Source of the DNA: Oscillospiraceae bacterium
GTDB taxonomy: Bacteria; Bacillota; Clostridia; Oscillospirales; Acutalibacteraceae
Reading direction: 5' to 3'
Assembly: GCA_902796905.1 (NCBI GenBank)
Contig: CADBQU010000024.1
Location: 37,395 to 101,394, forward strand
DNA length: 64,000 nucleotides
Shown here one piece after another: positions 59,720 through 64,000 of the stretch. The notes beneath the pieces were generated by a model that saw nothing but the letters and a program-made list of their open reading frames with translations, was not told the DNA's origin and ran no database searches. A program made the translations under genes and the position numbers. Position 1 is the first letter of the stretch, and each line of letters begins with the position of its first letter.

Positions 59720-59810
59720 GGCGGCAAGCCCCTCAAAACCTTTGGTTTTGGGGCAAAAGTTTTAAAAATTTAAAACTTTTGTAAAGCCCTTCGGGCTTTG
59801 GCTTGCCGCC
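59720..59810. repeat. Cloverleaf element 26
   Basis: Outer stem GGCGGCAAGCC/GGCTTGCCGCC. Arms: CCTCAAAACC/GGTTTTGGGG, CAAAAGTTTT/AAAACTTTTG, AAAGCCC/GGGCTTT. It lies between divergent genes, upstream of the P-loop ATPase gene. Confidence 0.9.
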
Positions 59811-59933
59811 GCACCTAAAAACAAAAAGTTAAGTAAAAAAACAAAAAAGCAAATTAAAAAGCAGAACAAAAAGTTAAACAAAAAGCATATATTGCATAAA
59901 ATAATATAGAAAACATATAAGGAGAGTGAAGAT

Positions 59934-61019
59934 ATGCCAAATACAAAATATTTCTTTTTGGGGTCAAACACATTTAACGGCTTTTATTCTTATTTTAATG
60001 AAATAAAAAAAGAGCCCGATTTAAAAACGCTTTATCTTTTAAAGGGTACGGCAGGAAGCGGCAAAAGCAGTTTGATGAAAAAGGTTTTGCAAAAAAGCGA
60101 GAAAAAAGGAAACGATACGGAAGCTTTTTACTGCTCAAGCGATTTTTTGAGTTTAGACGGAATTTTGGATAAAACCGAAGGTTTTGCAATTTTAGACGCT
60201 ACGGCTCCGCATATTGTTAATCCCGATTACCCCGGAGTTTTTGAAAAAATAATTAATTTGGAAGACTTTTTAAACCGAGAAAAGCTTAAAAAGAATAAAA
60301 GTAAAATTATAAACTTGCAAAGCCAAATAAGCGAATATCATAAAAAGGCAACCGATTATATAAAAGCCGCAAACGATACCGAAAAAATTATTTGTAAAAA
60401 AGCCAAAGAACATATAAGCGAGCAAAAGCTTAAAAAGGTTCAAAAACAAATAGAAGAAAGTTTAAAATTATATGCCGAAAAGGGCAAAAAACGCAAAACG
60501 GAAAATTCGAAAAAAGATTTTAAAAGAATTAGACTTTTAAGCGCCGTAAGCGTGGGTAAAAACATTTGCTTAAATAAAACGCTTGAAAAATATAAAACAC
60601 AAATATTTTTAAACGACGGTTATTTTGCGGCGCAGCAAATTATTATAAACAATATTAAGGATAAATTTAAAAACGGTTTGGAATATATTTGCCCTTCCGG
60701 AATTTGTCCGAACATTACGGAACATCTTTTATATAAAGATATAGCTTTAATAAGCGTTAACGGACATTTTGAAACCGAAAAAGAAAAACAAAAAAATAAA
60801 AAGCAAAATTTTGAATACGCCTTAACCGATTTTTATAAAGCAACCGTAAAAACCGAAAAGGAAGAACTTAACGGTTTAATTAATATAAGCCAAACATTTT
60901 TAAACGGTGCCTGTGCCGAAGTAAAAAAGGCAAAAGCCTTACACGATATTTTGGAAAGCTATTTTATAAGTGTTATGAACTTTGAAGAATTTAACTGTAT
61001 AATTAACGGTATAAAATAA
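59934..61019 (+). CDS. P-loop ATPase of the PRK06851 type
   Basis: 361 aa. Walker A KGTAGSGKSSLMKKVL near residues 38-53, and a later LDATAPHIVNPDYPGVFEKIINL segment typical of the family, then a Lys/Glu-rich helical region likely to form a coiled coil (residues 115-200). The family comprises nucleotide-binding proteins of unknown role in Clostridia and Bacilli. Usual members have a duplicated ATPase half; here the second half (from about residue 205) lacks a Walker A motif. A GGAG site precedes ATG. Confidence 0.82.
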   Translation: MPNTKYFFLGSNTFNGFYSYFNEIKKEPDLKTLYLLKGTAGSGKSSLMKKVLQKSEKKGNDTEAFYCSSDFLSLDGILDKTEGFAILDATAPHIVNPDYPGVFEKIINLEDFLNREKLKKNKSKIINLQSQISEYHKKATDYIKAANDTEKIICKKAKEHISEQKLKKVQKQIEESLKLYAEKGKKRKTENSKKDFKRIRLLSAVSVGKNICLNKTLEKYKTQIFLNDGYFAAQQIIINNIKDKFKNGLEYICPSGICPNITEHLLYKDIALISVNGHFETEKEKQKNKKQNFEYALTDFYKATVKTEKEELNGLINISQTFLNGACAEVKKAKALHDILESYFISVMNFEEFNCIINGIK

Positions 61020-61030
61020 TAATTTTTTAA

Positions 61031-61064
61031 TTTAGGCAGATTCGGATTATTCTTGTTTGCCTAA
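61031..61064. repeat. Short dispersed repeat, copy d, in an inverted-repeat context
   Basis: TTAGGCA...TGCCTAA inverted arms enclose GATTCGGATTATTCTTGTT. The right half CGGATTATTCTTGTTTGCC matches the reverse complement of 63890-63911 with two changes. Confidence 0.5.
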
Positions 61065-61085
61065 GCTAAACTTGTTTTTTAAAAC

Positions 61086-61125
61086 AAAAGCCGAAACGGT
61101 ATTTATTTTACCGCTTCGGCTTTTT
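61086..61125 (+). terminator. Terminator of the P-loop ATPase gene
   Basis: Stem AAAAGCCGAAACGGTA/TACCGCTTCGGCTTTT with one mismatch and a TTTTT end. Confidence 0.88.
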
Positions 61126-61176
61126 AGGATTTAATTTTGTTTTTTTAGTTTAATATTAATTTTAAAGGGTTTAACA

Positions 61177-61270
61177 GCGGCTTGCCCGCCAAAAAAACAA
61201 TTTTTGTTTTTTGGCGCAAAAGCTTTGCTTTTGCCGCAGCCCCCAAAATTGGGGCTGCGGGGCTCGCCGC
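61177..61270. repeat. Cloverleaf element 27
   Basis: Outer stem GCGGC-GCCC/GGGC-GCCGC with a two-base internal mismatch. Arms: GCCAAAAAAACAA/TTGTTTTTTGGC, GCAAAAGC/GCTTTTGC, GCAGCCCCCAA/TTGGGGCTGC. It lies between convergent genes. Confidence 0.88.
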
Positions 61271-61350
61271 CGTATATAACCGAATTCCATTTAAATTCTT
61301 AAACTTTTTGGTTTTTAAGTTTTTTTATTTTTTGTTTTTTGTTTTTTCTT

Positions 61351-62826
61351 TTATTTTTCGGATTTTGATTTTATGTATTCGTCTATTGCTTTTGCTGCCG
61401 TTTTTCCGGCGCCCATAGCAAGTATAACCGTAGCGGCTCCCGTAACGGCGTCGCCTCCGGCAAAAACGCCTTCTCTCGAAGTTTTTCCGTTTTCGTCCGC
61501 AACCAAACATCCTCTTCTGTTGGTTTCAAGACCCGGCGTGGTGCTTCGTATTAAAGGATTGGGCGAAGTTCCTATGCTCATAATAACGGTGTCAACATCT
61601 AAATCAAATTCGCTGCCTTTAATTTCAACGGGGCTTCTTCTGCCCGAAGCGTCGGGCTCTCCCAATTCCATTTTTATGCAGCGCATTTTTCCTACATTTC
61701 CGTTTTCGTCTGCAATTATTTCTACCGGGTTATTTAAAAGCTTAAATTCTATGCCTTCCTCCATTGCGTGTTCCACTTCTTCTTTACGCGCCGGAAGTTC
61801 GTTTAAACTTCTGCGGTATACAATGTAAACATTTTCGGCTCCCATACGTTTGGCGCATCTGGCGGCGTCCATTGCAACGTTTCCTCCGCCTACAACAGCT
61901 ATGTTTTTACCGTGAGCTATGGGGGTTTTGCAGTTTTCTTCGTAAGCTTTCATTAAATTTATTCTGGTTAAATATTCGTTAGCCGAATAAACGCCCGGAA
62001 GATTTTCGCCCTTTATATTCATAAATCTTGGCAAACCTGCGCCCGAGCCTATAAAAACGGCTTTATATCCGTTTTCAAATAAACTGTCTATGGTTAAAAC
62101 TTTGCCTATAACCATATCGGTTTTAATTGTAACGCCCATTTTTTTAAGCTTTTCTATTTCTTTTGAAACGATATCCTTCGGAAGTCTGAATTCCGGAATT
62201 CCGTAAATTAAAACTCCGCCGGCTTTGTGCAACGCTTCAAAAACCGTTACGCTGTAGCCCATTTTTGCCAAATCTCCGGCGCAGGTAAGACCTGCCGGGC
62301 CGGAACCTACAACGGCTACTTTTATTCCGTTGCCGGGTTTAACTTCTTCATTTTTAACCTCTTCGGTTTTAATTTCTTCGGTCTTGATTTCGGTGTTTTC
62401 CGTTTTGTTTGTTTTTATACTGTCGGAGCTTGCATTGCTGTGTTCGCGGCAATAGTCGGCTACAAATCTTTCAAGCCTTCCTATTCCCACGCTTTCGCCT
62501 TTAATACCCCTTACGCATGCGCTTTCGCATTGGGTTTCCTGAGGGCAAACCCTGCCGCATATAGCGGCTAAAGAGGTAGAGCGCTGTAGAACTTCGTTTG
62601 CACCGAAAAAATCACCCTCGGCAACTTTTGCTATAAATGCCGGTATTTCTATGTTAACCGGACAATGTGCTTTGCAGGGCATATTTTTGCAGTTTAAACA
62701 GCGCTTGGCTTCTTCGATTGCCATTTCTTCGGTATATCCCAAAGCTACTTCAAAAAAGTTTTTATTCCTAACGTTTGGCTCCTGGCAAGGCATAGGACAT
62801 TTTTTGTTACTCATATTTTTTTCCAT
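61351..62826 (-). CDS. nfnB: NADPH-binding subunit NfnB (glutamate synthase small-subunit family)
   Basis: 491 aa. N-terminal Fe-S domain with CLNCKNMPCKAHCPVNIEIP and CGRVCPQETQCESACVRG, then two nucleotide-binding folds, FAD (VAVVGSGPAGLTCAGDLAKMGYSV) and NADPH (IAVVGGGNVAMDAARCAKRMGAENV). With NfnA it forms the NADH-dependent reduced ferredoxin:NADP+ oxidoreductase, a flavin-based bifurcating enzyme. A Thr/Glu/Lys-rich insert near residues 135-170 (TEEIKTEEVKNEEV) is not part of the family. It overlaps the nfnA stop by one base. A role as the GltD partner of GltB is the alternative; adjacency to nfnA favours NfnB. Confidence 0.93.
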   Translation of the reverse strand: MEKNMSNKKCPMPCQEPNVRNKNFFEVALGYTEEMAIEEAKRCLNCKNMPCKAHCPVNIEIPAFIAKVAEGDFFGANEVLQRSTSLAAICGRVCPQETQCESACVRGIKGESVGIGRLERFVADYCREHSNASSDSIKTNKTENTEIKTEEIKTEEVKNEEVKPGNGIKVAVVGSGPAGLTCAGDLAKMGYSVTVFEALHKAGGVLIYGIPEFRLPKDIVSKEIEKLKKMGVTIKTDMVIGKVLTIDSLFENGYKAVFIGSGAGLPRFMNIKGENLPGVYSANEYLTRINLMKAYEENCKTPIAHGKNIAVVGGGNVAMDAARCAKRMGAENVYIVYRRSLNELPARKEEVEHAMEEGIEFKLLNNPVEIIADENGNVGKMRCIKMELGEPDASGRRSPVEIKGSEFDLDVDTVIMSIGTSPNPLIRSTTPGLETNRRGCLVADENGKTSREGVFAGGDAVTGAATVILAMGAGKTAAKAIDEYIKSKSEK

Positions 62827-63665
62827 TATTTATTTTCCCCCAAAAGGTTGCAGGTTTTTTCACGCATTTTGGCTTCATATTCTTTAAATACTCCGCCTCT
62901 TTTTAAAGCTTCGTCAAAATCTACCAAATGGCCGTCAAAATCGGGACCGTCCACGCAGGCAAATTTTGTTTCTCCTCCTACGGTAAGTCTGCAGCCGCCG
63001 CACATACCTGTGCCGTCTATCATAATAGGATTCATAGATACAACTGTTTTTATGTTGTATTTTTTGGTTAAAAGGCAAACGAATTTCATCATAATAAGCG
63101 GACCTATAGCTATAACTTCGTCGTATTTTTCGCCGTTAAGTATAAGCTTTTCCAAAGCGTTTGTAACCAAGCCTTTTGTGCCGTAAGAACCGTCGTCCGT
63201 TAAAATAACGGTTTTATCGCCGGCAGAAATAAATTCATCTTCTAAAATAACAAGGTCTTTTGTTCTGAAACCTATAATGTTATGAACAACCGCACCTCTG
63301 TTTTTTAATTCCTTTGCTATAGGGTAAGCAATTGCACTTCCTACACCTCCGCCTATAACGGCTACTTTTTTAAGCCCGTCAAGTTCGGTGGGTTTGCCTA
63401 AAGGTCCCACAAAATCTTCAATATAGTCCCCGGCGTTTAAGCTGTTAAGCTCCATAGTGCTGGCGCCCACAATTTGAAAAATAATGGTAACGGTACCTTT
63501 TTCTTTATTGTAATCTGCTATTGTAAGCGGAACTCTTTCGCTGTCTTTAAAAGTTCTGAAAATTATAAATTGTCCCGGATGAGCGGCGTTTGCAATAAGC
63601 GGCGCTTCAATATCCATTTTTGTAACAGTAGGATTTAACTGTTGCTTGTTTAATATTTTAAACAA
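62826..63665 (-). CDS. nfnA: NAD/FAD- and [2Fe-2S]-binding subunit NfnA
   Basis: 279 aa, a ferredoxin-NADP reductase/PyrK-like fold. FAD region PGQFIIFRTFKDSERVPLTIADYN (residues 31-54), NAD region VAVIGGGVGSAIAYPIAKEL, and the C-terminal [2Fe-2S] cysteines in GTGMCGGCRLTVGG and FACVDGPDFDGH. First gene of the pair with nfnB. It works with hydrogenase genes elsewhere in the window in balancing NADH, NADPH and ferredoxin. Confidence 0.94.
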   Translation of the reverse strand: MFKILNKQQLNPTVTKMDIEAPLIANAAHPGQFIIFRTFKDSERVPLTIADYNKEKGTVTIIFQIVGASTMELNSLNAGDYIEDFVGPLGKPTELDGLKKVAVIGGGVGSAIAYPIAKELKNRGAVVHNIIGFRTKDLVILEDEFISAGDKTVILTDDGSYGTKGLVTNALEKLILNGEKYDEVIAIGPLIMMKFVCLLTKKYNIKTVVSMNPIMIDGTGMCGGCRLTVGGETKFACVDGPDFDGHLVDFDEALKRGGVFKEYEAKMREKTCNLLGENK

Positions 63666-63781
63666 AGCGCTTCCCCCTTAAAATAGGTATTAACCTTAAT
63701 AAAAATTAAAATTTTCGGAAGCGATTTATAAAAACTTCCGTTTTTATAAAAGTTAACACACAAAATACAAATTTACTAATT

Positions 63782-63810
63782 ATTATATCAAAATTAAGAT
63801 TTAAAATCAA
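63782..63810 (-). promoter_or_regulatory. Promoter of nfnAB
   Basis: On the minus strand TTGATT (+ 63805-63810), 17-bp spacer, TATAAT (+ 63782-63787) with TGA before it (extended -10). About 115 bp before the nfnA start. A CGGAAG/CTTCCG inverted repeat in the leader (63716-63740) could form a stem. Confidence 0.8.
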
Positions 63811-64000
63811 ATATTTTTTATTTTTTAAAGCAAGGTTTTGTATAAGTTATTGCATTTTACATAAAATAAAAACGCATAAACAATATAGTTAGGCAAGCGA
63901 GAATAATCCGAAAGCCCAAAACGGTGTATTTTTGGCATATTTTCACTTGTCGTCTTTATAAGGCGAAAGCCTTATTGCATCCTCCGCATAAAAATCCACA
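63811..64000. other. Window end: short dispersed repeat and small hairpin
   Basis: No gene is seen. Contains TAGGCAAGCGAGAATAATCCG (63890-63910; dispersed repeat, copy c) and a hairpin ATAAGGC/GCCTTAT near 63959-63975. Confidence 0.45.

Noticed and set aside
3258..61270. Cloverleaf elements as ordinary rho-independent terminators
   Set aside because: Most have no T-run after the outer stem, have three internal hairpins, and several sit inside operons or in 5' UTRs. Only element 1 has a terminator-like T tract.
3258..61270. Cloverleaf elements as CRISPR arrays or integron attC sites
   Set aside because: There are no regularly spaced identical repeats with spacers, no cas or integron integrase gene in the window, and the attC signature (R'' and R' core with extrahelical bases) is not seen.

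Overview
This is a low-GC, gene-dense window of about 64 kb. Proteins are rich in Lys, Asn, Ile and Glu, and starts include TTG and GTG. The gene content points to a strictly anaerobic member of the Bacillota, class Clostridia, probably from the gut: an NADH-linked [FeFe] hydrogenase, an NfnAB transhydrogenase, T-box leaders, type III glutamine synthetase, YmfF/YmfH peptidases, and GH92 plus GH95 enzymes for host or plant glycans. The species cannot be named from this sequence alone.

Layout. 0-3.4 kb (+): 3' end of a radical SAM gene, a QueG-like Fe-S protein, luxS and alr. 3.5-12.9 kb (-): a ten-gene hydrogenase operon, nuoE/hydC to hydA, carrying a second hydrogenase-like protein, two DRTGG proteins, two HATPase proteins and a PHP protein. 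13.5-21.2 kb (+): ymfF-ymfH, lgt, folD, a membrane protein and an HtrA protease. 21.7-26.6 kb (+): GH92 and GH95. 26.7-30.9 kb (+): a CAT-anticodon tRNA, a membrane protein, a PHP phosphatase, an iron alcohol dehydrogenase and YbaK. 31-39.1 kb (-): aspS, mgsA, a MinD-like ATPase, then a T-box operon of a LeuA-like protein and a TIM-barrel/acyl-CoA ligase fusion. 39.3-46.5 kb: type III glutamine synthetase, NUDIX, a degenerate M14 peptidase, a small protein, a DNA glycosylase, DUF6062 and trmN6. 46.6-59.6 kb (-): a Cys T-box operon (cysE-cysS), pgsA, rimO, recX, recA, prmC, DUF1385, a two-component system and a lipoprotein. 59.9-63.7 kb: a P-loop ATPase (+) and nfnA-nfnB (-).

The most striking signal is not a gene. 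Twenty-eight intergenic elements of about 64-109 bp share one architecture: an outer inverted repeat enclosing exactly three short hairpins, a cloverleaf. A twenty-ninth copy has one arm. Arm sequences come from a small vocabulary and differ between copies, yet the pairing is kept. An arm of the gcaaaagc/gcttttgc type usually takes the middle position. In most copies where it can be judged, the arm order follows the direction of transcription. Two copies lie just downstream of near-perfect promoters, and one cluster is a tandem array carrying repeated -10 boxes.

A second candidate system is the leucine-type T-box operon. It joins a LeuA homologue that has lost its metal ligands and catalytic Arg to a fusion of a sugar-isomerase-like TIM barrel with an acyl-CoA ligase.

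Metabolically, the hydrogenase and NfnAB would balance ferredoxin, NADH and NADPH. The GH92/GH95 pair would supply sugars. The T-boxes would tie cysteine supply, and probably leucine supply, to tRNA charging.
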